NCBI GenBank assembly: GCA_000720375.1
Contig: JOAA01000002.1
Span: 434,001-498,000 of the forward strand
From: Rhodococcus rhodnii
Lineage (GTDB): Bacteria; Actinomycetota; Actinomycetes; Mycobacteriales; Pseudonocardiaceae
DNA: 64,000 nucleotides
Direction of reading: 5' to 3'
Positions 50,717 through 59,727 of the stretch are shown piece by piece. The notes under the pieces are model-generated. The model searched no databases and was not told where the DNA came from. It worked only from the letters and a program-made list of their open reading frames with translations. The position numbers and the translations under genes are program-made. The stretch's first letter is position 1. Each line of letters starts with the position of its first letter.

Positions 50717-52165
50717 ATGCGCAAGTTCAAGGCGGCCGTGTGCACGGCCGTCGCGTTGACCATGATCGGCACGGGTCAATCAGCTTTAGCCGCCGAAGAC
50801 ACGGCGAGCATCACGATCGACAGCGCGAACCCGGCCGGACGGCTGCCAAAGGATTTCGTCGGCCTGTCGTTCGAGATCCGTGAACTGGGCATCGGCAACC
50901 TGGACATCAGCAAGGGCAACGTCCTGCAGATGTTCAAGACCCTTGGCCGCGACAGCAATATCCGCCTCGCGGGCAACACGCTCGACCGCGACACGCTGTG
51001 GGTGCCGCGCGGCCAGCAGCCGCCGAATCCGTTGCCCGAGTGGGTCGCGAACACGTTGACGCCCGCGGACATCGAGCGCCTCGGCCGACTGCTCAAGGCC
51101 ACCGGCTGGAAGGCCGAGGTCGGCATCAACGTGGGCCGCTGGGACCCGGCGCTCGGCCCGGACCAGGCCAAGGAGATGTTCGCCATCCTCGGCAACCGGC
51201 TGACCGCCGCGGAGTGCGGCAACGAACCGGACCAGTGGGCCATGCGTGGCTACAAGCCGACGGGTTACGCGTACGCCGACTACCGCAAGGACTGGGCGGT
51301 CTGTGCCGCTGCCGTTGGCAACAACCGCATCGCGGGCCCCGACACCGCCGGCACATCGTCTTCGTGGGCGGCCAACCTGGCAACGGACGAGCGCGACAAG
51401 CTTTCGATGGTGACCGTGCACCAGTACCCGGCAGGTGCCACGACGACGATCCCGACGCTGCTCTCGCCGGAACTCGCCGCCAAGCAGCTCAGGGAGCTGC
51501 AGACGAACCTCAACGCGGCCAAGGCGCAGAACCTGCCGTTCCGCGTTGACGAAGCCAACTCCACCTACAGCGGCGGCATTGACGGCGTCAGCAACAAGTA
51601 CGCGTCGGCCTTGTGGAGCATGGATTACGCGCTGCAGCTGGCCCAGGGCGGGGTCGACGGCATCAACATCCACGGCGGCCTTGGCGTGTGCAACGAACCG
51701 ATCTGGAACGGCAAGTTCCAGCGCTACACCCCGTTCTGCGCGGCGACCAAGGAAGACGAGCTCGCGCAGGTCTACAAGGCCATGCCGATCTACTACGGCC
51801 TGTGGATGGCCCGCCAGATGGGCTCGGGCAAGTTCCTGCCGCTGCAGCTGACCACCGACCGCAACATCACCGCGTACGCCGTGAAGGGTGACGACGGCCG
51901 TACCCGCATTGCCGTGGTGCAGAAGGAAGACACGGGCGCAGCGCCGGTCAAGTTGGCCATCAAGGTGGGCAACCGGGTCCGTAACGCCGACGTGCTGACC
52001 ATGGCCGGCACCAACCTGGCCGAGGAGGCCACCGCGGTCCAGGGGACCACTGTGGACCGTCGCGGTCACCTCAAGGCTCGCCCAGACAACGTCCGCGTCC
52101 GCAACGGGTCGCTCAACCTGAACCTCAAGGCAGGCAGCGCGGTTGTGATCACCCTCGACTGCTGA
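50717..52165 (+). CDS. secreted GH79-like glycosidase
   Basis: A 482-residue protein with a Sec signal (MRKFKAAVCTAVALTMIGTG, cleavage near ALAAED). The (beta/alpha)8 domain has acid/base glutamate in ECGNEPDQ near 158 and nucleophile glutamate in FRVDEANS near 278, followed by a beta-rich C-terminal domain (from about 385). This matches the GH79 family of beta-glucuronidases and heparanase relatives. GAGGAG lies 6 bases before the ATG. It likely trims uronic-acid-containing polysaccharides outside the cell. Confidence 0.83.
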   Translation: MRKFKAAVCTAVALTMIGTGQSALAAEDTASITIDSANPAGRLPKDFVGLSFEIRELGIGNLDISKGNVLQMFKTLGRDSNIRLAGNTLDRDTLWVPRGQQPPNPLPEWVANTLTPADIERLGRLLKATGWKAEVGINVGRWDPALGPDQAKEMFAILGNRLTAAECGNEPDQWAMRGYKPTGYAYADYRKDWAVCAAAVGNNRIAGPDTAGTSSSWAANLATDERDKLSMVTVHQYPAGATTTIPTLLSPELAAKQLRELQTNLNAAKAQNLPFRVDEANSTYSGGIDGVSNKYASALWSMDYALQLAQGGVDGINIHGGLGVCNEPIWNGKFQRYTPFCAATKEDELAQVYKAMPIYYGLWMARQMGSGKFLPLQLTTDRNITAYAVKGDDGRTRIAVVQKEDTGAAPVKLAIKVGNRVRNADVLTMAGTNLAEEATAVQGTTVDRRGHLKARPDNVRVRNGSLNLNLKAGSAVVITLDC

Positions 52166-52769
52166 TCCTGATTCCCAACGCGGCCGCCAGGCTGTAGGCC
52201 AGGCTTCCGAGGTCGTCGCTGTCCACCACGGCGCCTCGGAAGCTGGTCACACCACCGATGCCGAGCAGGTTGCAGTCGATGAACTTGGCTTCGGCCAATT
52301 GCGCGTCCGTGAACTGAGCACCTTGCAGATCACACGACTCGAACCGGATCCGCCGTAGGTCGGCGTTGTGGAAGTCGGCCTCACGCAGGTTGCACGAGCG
52401 GAACACGGTCTGCTTGAACGTGGCGAACCGGAAGCTGGTCAGATCGAGCCGGCATTCCTTGAACGTCGTACCCCGGAACACGCACTCGGCCCATTTCGAG
52501 CCGGTCAGCCTGCTGTTGGTGACCGTGCTGTCGACAAGGGAAGTGACGCGGGCGTTGATGTTCGCGAGATCGCAGTTGTCGAACACCGTCTCGGTGAACA
52601 GGGACTTGACCATGGTCACCGCGGCGAGCCGGGTGTCGGTGAACCGGCACTGGTCGATCTCCATCGACTCGACCGTGCGGCCGGTCAGGTCGAGCCCGGT
52701 GTAGTCCAGCGCGCGGTACGCGACGTCGTCCTCGAAATCATGCTCGGCCAGGTTCGCGCTACGACTCAT
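52149..52769 (-). CDS. pentapeptide-repeat protein
   Basis: A 206-residue protein built of A(D/N)LXX-type pentapeptide repeats from about residue 25 (LDLTGRTVESMEIDQCRFTD to DLQGAQFTDAQLAEAKFIDC), predicted to form a right-handed quadrilateral beta helix. Some relatives mimic DNA and protect gyrase, most have no known role. The ATG at 52769 lies inside the hairpin that follows the GH18 gene. It overlaps the 3' end of the GH79-like gene by 17 bases. Confidence 0.85.
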   Translation of the reverse strand: MSRSANLAEHDFEDDVAYRALDYTGLDLTGRTVESMEIDQCRFTDTRLAAVTMVKSLFTETVFDNCDLANINARVTSLVDSTVTNSRLTGSKWAECVFRGTTFKECRLDLTSFRFATFKQTVFRSCNLREADFHNADLRRIRFESCDLQGAQFTDAQLAEAKFIDCNLLGIGGVTSFRGAVVDSDDLGSLAYSLAAALGIRISSRG

Positions 52770-52797
52770 GGGGGCGACCTTATCGGCCGCCCCCATG
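52767..52797 (-). terminator. hairpin after GH18 gene containing next start codon
   Basis: CATGGGGGCG and CGCCCCCATG pair perfectly over 10 bp with an 11-base loop. It begins 3 bases after the GH18 stop on the minus strand. The distal arm contains the ATG of the pentapeptide-repeat gene. Confidence 0.7.
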
Positions 52798-52800
52798 AAC

Positions 52801-54582
52801 CTACGGCAGCGCGTTCAGGAACGGCTCGTGGTTGTTCTGGAATTCCCAGTTGTAGTACCGGTCCCAGTTGATCGACCACGTCATCAGCCCGCGGAACGAC
52901 GGCGAGGCGCCGCCGCGCAACGTGTAACCGCCGCAACTTTGGTTACGTGCCAAGCAGTTCACCGCAGCCTGCACCTGAGCCGGTGGGGTGTAACCGTTTC
53001 CGGCGCTGACCGCGGCGGGCAGACCGAACGCGATCTGGTCCTCACGCAGGCCAGGGAAGGTATGCCCGGTGCGGGCCACCGGGAATCCGGCCTTGATCAT
53101 GTCGGTCATCGCGATGTGGAAGTCCGCGCCGCCCATGTTGTGGTACTGGTTGTCCAGGCCCATCACCGGACCGGAGTTGTAGTCCTGGACGTGCAGCACG
53201 GTCAGCGCGTCACGCATCGCGTGAATCACCGGAAGGTATGAACCTGTGCGGTTGTCGCCGCCGCCCGCGCCACCGTAGAACTGGTAGCCGACCTGCACGA
53301 AGAACGTCTCCGGGGCCATCGTGAGCACGAACCGCGAGCCGTATTTGTTCTTCAACGTCCGCAACGCGGAGATCAGGTTGACGATCACCGGCGTCGTGGG
53401 GTTGCGGAAGTCCGTGTCGCCCGCGTTCAGGTACAGCGAGTGGCCCTCGAAGTCGATGTCCAGCCCGTCGAGCCCGTACTTGTCGATGATCGCGCTGACC
53501 GAGTTGACGAACGCGTCCCGCGCGCCGGCCGAGGTCAGCTGGACCTGGCCGTTCTGGCCGCCGATCGAGATCAGCACCTTCTTGCCCTTGGCCTGCTTGG
53601 CGCGGATCCCGGCGATGAAGTCGGCTTCGGACTCGACGTTCGGGCATTCCGCGGCCGGGCACTGCCGGAACCGGATGTCGCCGGACGTGACCGAGGTCGG
53701 CTCACCGAACGCGAGGTTGATGATGTCCCAGGCGTCCGGCACGTCGGCCATCCGCAGGTAGCCGGAGCCGTTGGCGAAGCTCGCGTGCAGGTAGCCGATC
53801 AATGCGTGCTTCGGCAGGCCCACGCTCGTGCAACCCGTTGTGGTGCCGGAAACCTGTGTGGTCTTGGCTGATTCGCCCGCGGTGTTGTACGCGGCCACCG
53901 AGTAGCTGTGCGTCGAGCACGCCGCGAGCCCGGTGATCGTGGTCGATGTGCCCGTGACCGTTGCGCGGACGGTGTTTCCTTCGTACACGCGGTAGCCCGT
54001 CACGGTTCCGGCCGAAGCTCCCCACGACAGGGCGATCGAGGAGTTCGTGACCGCACCGACGGTCGGATTCCCTGGTGCACCAGGGGCTCCCGGGTTTCCG
54101 CCGCCAGGGCCGTCGAGGCTGATGTCGTCGGCGTTGTAGGTGCCCGCGCCGTACCAGCCGTGCAGGTACAGCTCGGCCGAGGTCTGGTTCGCGCTGGTCG
54201 TGAAGCTCAGCTTCAGCTCGGCGTAGTTCGTTGCGGCCGTCCACGTCGACGGCCCGCCGGTGATCCCGAGGTAGACGGGATTTCCGCGGACCCATGCGGA
54301 AACGGCGTAGGTCGTGTTAGGGACCACCGAGACGGTCTGTGCGCACTTGCCGATGTCCTGCCCGGTCGCGGTCGACGCGAGCGCATGACTGCCCGTGCGT
54401 ACCGGGCTCGACACGACGGTGCCGCTCTGGCACGTCCAGCCGGACGTGGAACCGGTCTCGAAGCCGGGATTGCTGAGCAGATTGGCCGCGCCGGCGGGCG
54501 CGGCGCCGGCCACCAAGGCCGAGACGATCAGGGCGAACGCGGTGAACAGTGCGGATAATCTCCGCACGGCGGATCGCGACAT
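52801..54582 (-). CDS. GH18 chitinase with CBM and FN3 modules
   Basis: A 593-residue secreted chitinase. Signal peptide (about 33 residues, ending PAGAA), a beta-sandwich carbohydrate-binding module (NLLSNPGFETGSTSGWTCQ, about 35-155), a Gly/Pro linker, a fibronectin type III domain (170-250), and a GH18 catalytic barrel with the DxxDxDxE motif (DGLDIDFE near 375) and the terminal MTWSINWD. The ATG at 54582 has GGAGG 7 bases upstream. A DasR-like box is 69-80 bases before the start. It degrades chitin outside the cell. Confidence 0.93.
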   Translation of the reverse strand: MSRSAVRRLSALFTAFALIVSALVAGAAPAGAANLLSNPGFETGSTSGWTCQSGTVVSSPVRTGSHALASTATGQDIGKCAQTVSVVPNTTYAVSAWVRGNPVYLGITGGPSTWTAATNYAELKLSFTTSANQTSAELYLHGWYGAGTYNADDISLDGPGGGNPGAPGAPGNPTVGAVTNSSIALSWGASAGTVTGYRVYEGNTVRATVTGTSTTITGLAACSTHSYSVAAYNTAGESAKTTQVSGTTTGCTSVGLPKHALIGYLHASFANGSGYLRMADVPDAWDIINLAFGEPTSVTSGDIRFRQCPAAECPNVESEADFIAGIRAKQAKGKKVLISIGGQNGQVQLTSAGARDAFVNSVSAIIDKYGLDGLDIDFEGHSLYLNAGDTDFRNPTTPVIVNLISALRTLKNKYGSRFVLTMAPETFFVQVGYQFYGGAGGGDNRTGSYLPVIHAMRDALTVLHVQDYNSGPVMGLDNQYHNMGGADFHIAMTDMIKAGFPVARTGHTFPGLREDQIAFGLPAAVSAGNGYTPPAQVQAAVNCLARNQSCGGYTLRGGASPSFRGLMTWSINWDRYYNWEFQNNHEPFLNALP

Positions 54583-54650
54583 TGCGGGCCTCCATCGGGT
54601 GGCGAGGCAGGGTGCCACCGGACCCACATTGTGCGAACCTGATCGGCGAG

Positions 54651-54662
54651 TTGTCTAGACCA
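54651..54662. promoter_or_regulatory. DasR-like box upstream of GH18 chitinase
   Basis: TTGTCTAGACCA (TGGTCTAGACAA on the minus strand) matches the dre core TGGTCTAGACCA at 11 of 12 positions. It lies 69-80 bases before the chitinase start and 23 bases before the divergent HD gene. The spacing is nearly identical to that at the GH19 gene. Confidence 0.75.
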
Positions 54663-54684
54663 AATCGGTGACTAGCCTGATGTC

Positions 54685-55308
54685 GTGGAAGACCAGTGGA
54701 ACCGGGCTGTGCGGGTGCTTGGCGGTGTACCGACCGATGCCGCCGCGGATTTGACGCAGCGTTACGGGGAGCCGCACCGCGCTTATCACAACGCCTTCCA
54801 TGTCGCCGCAGTGCTCCGTGAGGCGTGGGAAATCGCGGATGTATCAGCGGAAGACTGGGCACTCTTGACGCTGGCGATCTGCGCGCACGACGTCGTCTAC
54901 GACGCCCGGCCCGGCGACGACGAGCGGGCCAGTGCGGCGTGGGCGCGGGAGAAGTTGACCGAGGCTGGGCTGGCCGAGCGGCACGTCGCGAAGGTGTCCG
55001 AGCTCGTGCTCGCGACTTTGGGTCACCAGTCCGATGATCCGCTCGCGCACATCCTGTTGGACGCCGATCTGTCCATTCTCGGCGCGGATCCAGTCGTCTA
55101 CGACGGCTACGCGGTCGCTGTCCGTGCGGAGTACTCGGCGGTGCCTGACGACTTGTGGCGTCAGGGCCGGTCGAAGGTGCTGCGCGGGCTGCTCGATCGC
55201 GCCGATCTTTTCCATACACCCCAAGCTGTTGCCCGGTGGGACGCGCCCGCGCGGGAGAACCTGCGACGCGAGCTGTCCACATTGCGGGACAATGCTCCCA
55301 AATTATAG
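54685..55308 (+). CDS. HD-domain metal-dependent phosphohydrolase
   Basis: A 207-residue HD protein. Visible ligands are in PHRAYHNAFHVAAVL (His near 31-39), AICAHDVVYD (HD pair near 68) and LDADLSILG near 127. These proteins hydrolyse nucleotide or phosphoester substrates; the specificity is unknown. Its start codon lies 23 bases from the DasR-like box, so it might be co-regulated with the divergent chitinase. Confidence 0.85.
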   Translation: MEDQWNRAVRVLGGVPTDAAADLTQRYGEPHRAYHNAFHVAAVLREAWEIADVSAEDWALLTLAICAHDVVYDARPGDDERASAAWAREKLTEAGLAERHVAKVSELVLATLGHQSDDPLAHILLDADLSILGADPVVYDGYAVAVRAEYSAVPDDLWRQGRSKVLRGLLDRADLFHTPQAVARWDAPARENLRRELSTLRDNAPKL

Positions 55309-55322
55309 GAGCTGAGGCTAGG

Positions 55323-56108
55323 GTGGTTGACGTGCCGACCTATACGCATGGACACCACGAAGCCGTCCTGCGGTCCCACCGGACCAGGACCGCGGCGAAC
55401 TCCGCCGCGTATCTGGTGCCGCACCTCGACTCTGACATGTCCCTTTTGGACGTTGGCTGCGGTCCGGGCACGATCACCGCGGATTTCGCCGGGCTGGTGG
55501 CGGAGGTGACGGCCATCGAGCCGAACCCGGAAGCCCTTGCCCTGGCGCAGGATTTCGTGAAGCAACCGAACGTCCGGTTCGACGTCGCTGATGTGCATGC
55601 CTTGCCGTACGAGGACAACACGTTCGACGTCGTGCACGCGCACCAGGTTCTGCAGCACGTGCATGATCCCGTTGGCGCGCTGAAGGAAATGCGCCGGGTG
55701 AGCAAAGGCATTGTGGCCGCGCGGGATTCCGATTACCAGGCGTTCGCGTGGTATCCCGCCGTCCCGGCATTGGACGACTGGCTGGCGCTGTACAAGAAAG
55801 TCGCGTACCGAAACGGCGGTGAACCCGACGCGGGCCGACGCTTGTTCGCGTGGGCGCGCGCGGCGGGATTCACCGACGTCGTCGGCAGCGCCTCGGTCTG
55901 GTGCTATGCCACGCCTGAGGAGCGTTCATGGTGGGGTGGAATGTGGGCGGACCGCATTCTGCAGACCGCGATCGCCGAACACGCTGTGGCGTACGGCTAT
56001 GCCACGCGGGCCGACCTCGAACGGATTTCCGAGGGCTGGCGCGAATGGGCCGCGTCACCCGACGGGTGGTTCAGCCTGCTGCACGGCGAAATCCTCTGCC
56101 GTGGCTAA
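55323..56108 (+). CDS. class I SAM-dependent methyltransferase (UbiE-like)
   Basis: A 261-residue methyltransferase: SAM motif LLDVGCGPGTITADFAGL near 41, acidic loop VTAIEPNPEALALAQ, and motif III FDVVHAHQVLQHVHDPVGAL. The GTG at 55323 follows the HD gene by 14 bases; an alternative GTG is at 55332. The substrate is unknown. Its last four bases overlap the convergent membrane-protein gene. Confidence 0.85.
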   Translation: MVDVPTYTHGHHEAVLRSHRTRTAANSAAYLVPHLDSDMSLLDVGCGPGTITADFAGLVAEVTAIEPNPEALALAQDFVKQPNVRFDVADVHALPYEDNTFDVVHAHQVLQHVHDPVGALKEMRRVSKGIVAARDSDYQAFAWYPAVPALDDWLALYKKVAYRNGGEPDAGRRLFAWARAAGFTDVVGSASVWCYATPEERSWWGGMWADRILQTAIAEHAVAYGYATRADLERISEGWREWAASPDGWFSLLHGEILCRG

Positions 56109-56404
56109 CCGACACTCCTCAGCACTCTGGCGATGATCCCGGTCACGACCAGCCAGAACACCGCGGCCAGGCCGAAGTTGAGGATGATCGTGAACGTGGT
56201 GTTCCCGGTGTCGAACAGGTTCACGAACCACAGCCCGACCACCTCGGACCACTGCGCGACCCAGCTCACCAGTCCATTGTTGAAATTCGCGTTGAACAGC
56301 ACGAACGCGATGTGCGCGATCAGCAGCACGGCCAGCGCGGTGCCGGCCAACCTCACGAGGCCAGCGGCAGTCCGGCGGCCGTTAGTCGCGTTGTAGGTAC
56401 TCAT
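56105..56404 (-). CDS. small membrane protein
   Basis: A 99-residue protein with two clear membrane helices (TALAVLLIAHIAFVLFNANF near 22-41 and TIILNFGLAAVFWLVVTGII near 72-91), separated by a short loop with two Trp residues. It resembles small actinobacterial membrane proteins of unknown role found next to envelope genes. No further function can be assigned. Confidence 0.65.
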   Translation of the reverse strand: MSTYNATNGRRTAAGLVRLAGTALAVLLIAHIAFVLFNANFNNGLVSWVAQWSEVVGLWFVNLFDTGNTTFTIILNFGLAAVFWLVVTGIIARVLRSVG

Positions 56405-56518
56405 GCCTGCTCCTCGCTGTGCTCATTTCTCGTTGCATGAGCAGATACGCTGTGTTGAACGATTCGCTCGCAAGCTCGCTCATACATCTCTAAGCTACGC
56501 ACCATTCCTGTGAACAAC

Positions 56519-57997
56519 CTATCGATCCTGTAATGGTTTGGTCATCCGGATCGTGAATACGGTTTGTCCAGGTTGACTGCTTAGACTGATTGACCCGCCG
56601 TGCGCGCCGACGACCGCTGCGACAATCGCCAGGCCCAAGCCTGTGCTTCCGGCGGCACGCGATCGTGAACTGTCACCACGCGCGAACCTTTCGAATACTT
56701 CAGGTTGCAGCTCGGCCGGAATTCCCGGTCCGTTGTCGGCGATCGTGACCACTACGTCCTTGTCCTCAGTGGACAGCTTTGTGGTCACGGTGGTGCCCGG
56801 CGGGGTGTGGGTTCTCGCGTTGCTCAACAGGTTCATGATCACCTGGTGCAGCTGGCCACTGTCGCCCATGACCATCACCGGCACGCCTGGGGCGTCGAGA
56901 ACCCAGTGGTGATCGCGCCCGGCGACGTGCGCGTCGGCGACGGCGTCCGTGACCACTCGCGACAGGTCCACCGGCTCGTGCACGGTCGGTCGGCCGGAGT
57001 CCAAGCGTGCCAACAAAAGCAGGTCCTCCACCAGCGTGGTCATCCTGGCTGACTCGGATTCCACGCGGCTCATCGCGTGGGCGACGGCGGGCGGCACTTC
57101 GTCGCCGCTGCGCCTGGCCAGTTCGGCGTACCCACGGATCGCCGCGAGGGGTGTCCGCAGCTCGTGGCTGGCGTCCGCGACGAACTTGCGGACCCGGGTC
57201 TCGCTGGCCTGGCGGGCGGCGAGGGCCGCGGAGATGTGTTCGAGCATCCGGTTGAGGGCGTGCCCGACCTTGCCGACCTCTGTGCGCGGGTCCGTGTCGT
57301 CGTCCGGCACGCGCTCGGACAGCGCGACTTCGCCCTGGTCAAGCTTCATTTCCGAGACTCGGCCCGCGGTCGCGGCGACCCGGTTGAGCGGCCGCAACGT
57401 CCGCCGCACGATGAACGCCCCGACGGCCCCGGCAGCCACGAGCCCAGCGAGCGTGACCCCACCCATGATCCAGCCGAGTCGCATGAGCGTGGAATTCATG
57501 CCCGACGTGGGCAGGCCGATGACCATGACGTCGCCGAGGCGGGTGCGGCTGGCCGTCATCCGGTATTGCCCCAGCTCAGGGCCGAGACTGCAGGTCTCAG
57601 GCGTCCGGTCGAGGGGCACGTCGTTGATCGTTTCGGCGGGCACGTTCACCACGTGGGTGCCGTCGGCCGTGGCGACCCGTGCCAGCACGTCGCCGCGGTA
57701 GATCAACGCACCGAACGTGCCGATGCCCTGGCCTTTGACCAGCAGAGTCTCCGGGCTGGGCGGCTTGCTGTCGCTCGTCTGTCGCTCGTCGTGCGCATCC
57801 CGGCTGTCGAGTTCGTACGCCGCGCGGTCGTGTGCCTCGCTCAGCTGCTGGTCGAGCCTCGTGATCAGGAACTCGCTCAGTGCGACCTCGGTGATCACGC
57901 CGATCATCGCGGACATCACCGCGAGCAGGCCGATGAGCTGCGCGAGCAGCCGCGCTTGCAGCGTCCAGCGCCGTCTAACCCGCTGGTTTGAGGACAT
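56519..57997 (-). CDS. sensor histidine kinase (OmpR-type partner)
   Basis: A 492-residue kinase. The N-terminal helix (LLAQLIGLLAVMSAMIGVIT) and a second near 175-195 flank an extracytoplasmic domain; a HAMP segment, HisKA (FVADASHELRTPLAAIRGYA, phosphoacceptor His near 275) and HATPase (NLLSNARTHTPPG, DNGPGIP, GSTGLGLAIV) follow. It overlaps the end of the response regulator gene by 23 bases, a typical RR-HK operon. The stimulus is unknown. Confidence 0.92.
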   Translation of the reverse strand: MSSNQRVRRRWTLQARLLAQLIGLLAVMSAMIGVITEVALSEFLITRLDQQLSEAHDRAAYELDSRDAHDERQTSDSKPPSPETLLVKGQGIGTFGALIYRGDVLARVATADGTHVVNVPAETINDVPLDRTPETCSLGPELGQYRMTASRTRLGDVMVIGLPTSGMNSTLMRLGWIMGGVTLAGLVAAGAVGAFIVRRTLRPLNRVAATAGRVSEMKLDQGEVALSERVPDDDTDPRTEVGKVGHALNRMLEHISAALAARQASETRVRKFVADASHELRTPLAAIRGYAELARRSGDEVPPAVAHAMSRVESESARMTTLVEDLLLLARLDSGRPTVHEPVDLSRVVTDAVADAHVAGRDHHWVLDAPGVPVMVMGDSGQLHQVIMNLLSNARTHTPPGTTVTTKLSTEDKDVVVTIADNGPGIPAELQPEVFERFARGDSSRSRAAGSTGLGLAIVAAVVGAHGGSISLSSQPGQTVFTIRMTKPLQDR

Positions 57998-58697
57998 AGC
58001 CGGCGCCCCGCATGGTGTGGATCATGGGCTGCCGCCCGGCGTCGATCTTCTTGCGCAGGTAGGAAATATAGAGCTCGACCACATTGGCCTGCCCACCGAA
58101 GTCGTAGTTCCACACCCGATCGAGGATCTGCGCCTTGCTGAGTACCCGCTTCGGATTGCGCATGAGGAACCGCAGCAGCTCGAACTCGGTCGCGGTCAGC
58201 TCGATGTAGTCGCCGCCCCGGGTGACCTCCCGGCTGTCCTCGTCCAGGGTGAGGTCACCGACCGTGAGGGTAGTGCCATCATTCGCGGCTACGACCCTGG
58301 TCCGACGCAGCAGGGCCCGTAGTCGTAGAACGACCTCTTCCAGGCTGAACGGCTTGGTCACGTAGTCGTCGCCACCCGCGGTCAAACCGGCGATCCGGTC
58401 CTCGACAGCATCCTTGGCGGTCAGGAACAGCACAGGCAGATTCGGCTCGTCGGCGCGGAGCCTGCGCAGCACTTCGAGGCCGTCGAGGTCCGGCAGCATG
58501 ATGTCGAGCACGACCACGTCCGGCCGGAATTCCTTGGCGAGCTTGACCGCGCTCAGGCCGTCGGTGGCGCTGTTGGTCTCCCAGCCCTCGAACCGCAGGG
58601 CGATCGTGATCAGCTCAGCGAGCGTCAGCTCGTCGTCGACAACGAGCGCACGGATCGGATTCCCGTCGGCTCGTCGCAGGTCAGGGCCGGGTGTCAT
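57975..58697 (-). CDS. OmpR/PhoB-type response regulator
   Basis: A 240-residue regulator with receiver domain (phosphoacceptor Asp in VVVLDIMLPDLDG near 59, Lys in LFLTAKDA) and a C-terminal winged helix (LTATEFELLRFLMRNPKRVL, VVELYISYLRKKID). It is upstream of and coupled to the histidine kinase gene. It probably activates envelope or resistance genes. Confidence 0.93.
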   Translation of the reverse strand: MTPGPDLRRADGNPIRALVVDDELTLAELITIALRFEGWETNSATDGLSAVKLAKEFRPDVVVLDIMLPDLDGLEVLRRLRADEPNLPVLFLTAKDAVEDRIAGLTAGGDDYVTKPFSLEEVVLRLRALLRRTRVVAANDGTTLTVGDLTLDEDSREVTRGGDYIELTATEFELLRFLMRNPKRVLSKAQILDRVWNYDFGGQANVVELYISYLRKKIDAGRQPMIHTMRGAGYVLKPAG

Positions 58698-58760
58698 GGC
58701 TGCACACTCTCCGGTCTGTGGATAAGCCCAGGCTGTGGCCTACCTGTGTATCACCTGTGG

Positions 58761-58782
58761 ACTTGTCGCGCCTACGACAAGT
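58761..58782 (-). terminator. hairpin at the end of the NarL-type regulator gene
   Basis: ACTTGTCG and CGACAAGT pair perfectly over 8 bp. The loop contains the TAG stop codon of the minus-strand response regulator, so it is a plausible terminator. Confidence 0.5.
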
Positions 58783-59440
58783 ACTCGCCACCGGGCTTGG
58801 CCAAGCCTGACTCGAAGGCGAAGAGGACGAGCCCGACCCGATCCCGGCAGTCGAGTTTGGACAGCAGGCTGCCGATGTGAGACTTCACGGTGCCATCGGC
58901 CAGATGCAGCCGCTCAGCGATCTCCTTGTTGTTGGCGCCGGCAGCGATCTGTTGCAGCACATCGACTTCCCGACCGGTCAACGTCTTCAGCCGAGGATCA
59001 GCGGCCTTGCCAGGCAGGGAGCCGAGGACGTGGCTCAGCAACCGCCGGGTGGCTGTCGGCGCGACGACCGATCCACCGTCGGCCACGGCATGGATGGCGG
59101 AGAGCAACTCCTCCTGACGGGCGTCCTTGAGCAGGAAGCCCGCGGCACCGGCCTTGAGTGCGGCGAAGACGTACTCGTCCAGGTCGAACGTGGTGAGGAT
59201 CAGGACGCCGGCGCGATGACCCATCCGGGAAAGCTCGGCGGTGGCCTGGACCCCGTCCATGACCGGCATCCGAATGTCCATCAGGACGACATCGGCATCG
59301 GTCTCCCGCAAGGCCTCCACCGCGGCCGAGCCATCGCAGGCCTCCCCGACGACCCGCAGCTCAGGGTCGGACTCGATCATCATCTGAAACCCAGTCCGGA
59401 TGAGACGCTGATCATCGACAAGGAACACGGACAAGCTCAC
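58772..59440 (-). CDS. NarL/LuxR-type response regulator
   Basis: A 222-residue regulator: receiver domain with phosphoacceptor in DVVLMDIRMPVMDG near 54, and a LuxR HTH (LTGREVDVLQQIAAGANNKE, then IAERLHLADGTVKSHIGSLL near 155-195). It lies 287 bases downstream of its presumed kinase gene. Such pairs normally overlap, so the gap is unusual. Confidence 0.92.
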   Translation of the reverse strand: MSLSVFLVDDQRLIRTGFQMMIESDPELRVVGEACDGSAAVEALRETDADVVLMDIRMPVMDGVQATAELSRMGHRAGVLILTTFDLDEYVFAALKAGAAGFLLKDARQEELLSAIHAVADGGSVVAPTATRRLLSHVLGSLPGKAADPRLKTLTGREVDVLQQIAAGANNKEIAERLHLADGTVKSHIGSLLSKLDCRDRVGLVLFAFESGLAKPGGEYLS

Positions 59441-59727
59441 GCGACCACGGCTCCCAACGGCATCGACACGGTCAAGGACAAGTCTGGCGCGAAAGACCGA
59501 CGCACGCCCGCAAGACTCACCTTTCCCTCGAGTCGATGGCCGCCGCTCTTGGTGACTGGTCGTCGGTGGGGACCTTCTGCTCAGGTGGTTGGGTCGAGTC
59601 GAGGGCCGGGGCCGACCGCTTGCCGCCCGCCAACCGGGGGTGCTTCGGATTCTCCGATCGCGGGCCTCGACGGCGTTGAGAAGGCCAAGGGCGAGTCTGG
59701 CGCGAAGGACCGGTCTTGGCTCGGGAT
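59441..59727. other. gap between kinase and response regulator, with direct repeat
   Basis: 287 bases without a supported gene. A 29-base direct repeat (59471-59499 and 59684-59712, four transition differences, core AGTCTGGCGCGAA) flanks most of it. The copies and the adjoining 7-bp repeat suggest this junction has been rearranged. Confidence 0.55.
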
